Below, one piece after another: positions 63,611 through 64,000 of a stretch of 64,000 nt of DNA; position 1 is the stretch's first letter; every line of letters starts with the position of its first letter. This DNA is from Warburgia ugandensis (Eukaryota; Streptophyta; Magnoliopsida; Canellales; Canellaceae). The stretch covers positions 19,257,103 to 19,321,102 of the forward strand of contig CP141131.1 in the NCBI GenBank assembly GCA_035236585.1. Reading direction: 5' to 3'. Below the pieces are notes generated by a model. It was not told the DNA's origin, ran no database searches, and saw only the letters and a program-made list of their open reading frames with translations. Made by a program: the position numbers and the translations under genes.

Positions 63611-64000
63611 ACTCAGGAAAAGAAAACCGTATGATCAAGATAAGGGCTGCGAAATAAAAGAAATCAGGAAAGAAAGTCGTACGATGGACAATCCAGTCAT
63701 AGATCGAGATCCAGGGTTTGAGAAAAGGCATGCAGTGCCATCACTATAAACAGATTCCACTTGAAGTGGATTAATGTCTAGAGCATACAAATAAGAAATT
63801 AAAGGAAGATCAACAATGTAGCTACAATGGCCGATGCACAGGTTGGCTTTGATCGAGACATCCTCACGGTCTACACAGATGTGCACAATTTTTTGATAAA
63901 GAGGGGACTTTAGATTAGCAGATTTATGTTCATGTCTGCTTTAAGAAAATACACTTTAATACGTTTTAAGAGGGAAGGGCAGGTGACCTTGGGTGTACTG
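63611..64000. other. End of window, nothing recognised
   Basis: The minus frames at 63492-63886 overlap and lack known motifs. It may continue the decayed copia remnant. Confidence 0.35.

Larger units (their letters stand above)
59030..64000 (-). other. Probable long intron of the KNAT7-type gene
   Basis: A good acceptor (cttgcatcag|G) opens the 59029 exon, so an upstream exon must exist, yet no KNOX2 coding text appears on the minus strand to the end of the window. If the gene is intact this intron exceeds 4.9 kb. It holds the SINEs, the tandem repeat, the RTE piece and the copia remnant listed separately. The alternative is a 5'-truncated gene. The parts not listed elsewhere (60468-61599 and 61710-62366) show no gene. 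Confidence 0.5.

Overview
This is a nuclear plant DNA window. The genes are split by GT-AG introns. They match plant families: a BYPASS1-like protein, a PLAC8-family cysteine-rich protein, an alpha-expansin of the root-hair type and a class II KNOX homeodomain protein of the KNAT7 type. The intergenic DNA is packed with Ty1/copia LTR elements, RTE-type LINE fragments and a tRNA-derived SINE that looks like the Au family. The species cannot be fixed by eye. A woody dicot or early-diverging angiosperm is my guess, with low confidence. I see no bacterial, viral, CRISPR or operon-like structure.

Layout. 1-26 kb is repeat-rich and almost gene-free. It holds an RTE LINE (436-2106), a probable TIR element (3607-4275), many SINEs, an unidentified gene piece near 9.9-10.7 kb, copia fragments (10.7 and 12.9 kb), a candidate solo LTR (12123-12540) and a full-length but decayed Tork-like copia element with both LTRs and a target-site duplication (17082-21691). 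26.5-29 kb carries a BPS1-like gene on the + strand, with a 5' UTR intron containing a SINE. 29.5-33.7 kb is intergenic, with an RTE fragment, a tandem duplication and a SINE. 33.9-49.9 kb is one PLAC8-family gene on the + strand. I rebuilt it as eight coding exons (250 residues), two of them micro-exons of 22 and 19 nt. Its 11.8-kb fourth intron holds a purine-rich block, an RTE fragment, a 1.04-kb hAT-like TIR element with a perfect 8-bp duplication, and a complete antisense copia element with a perfect 5-bp duplication. 50-54.7 kb is intergenic. 54.7-55.95 kb is an EXPA7/EXPA18-type expansin on the - strand; its upstream DNA contains a 16-base match to the root-hair element consensus. 57.9-59.03 kb holds the last three exons of a KNAT7-type gene on the - strand. 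The KNOX1 and KNOX2 exons are not in the window, so the intron upstream of 59,029 probably fills the rest, together with SINEs, an RTE fragment and a copia gag/protease remnant.

The genes do not form a pathway cluster. BPS1-like, root-hair expansin and KNAT7 proteins belong to separate developmental or cell-wall programmes. The most interesting material is the root-hair element, the micro-exons beside a 108-bp pure TTA array, and the dated-by-structure nest of insertions inside one intron. All calls come from reading the sequence; no database search or alignment was run.
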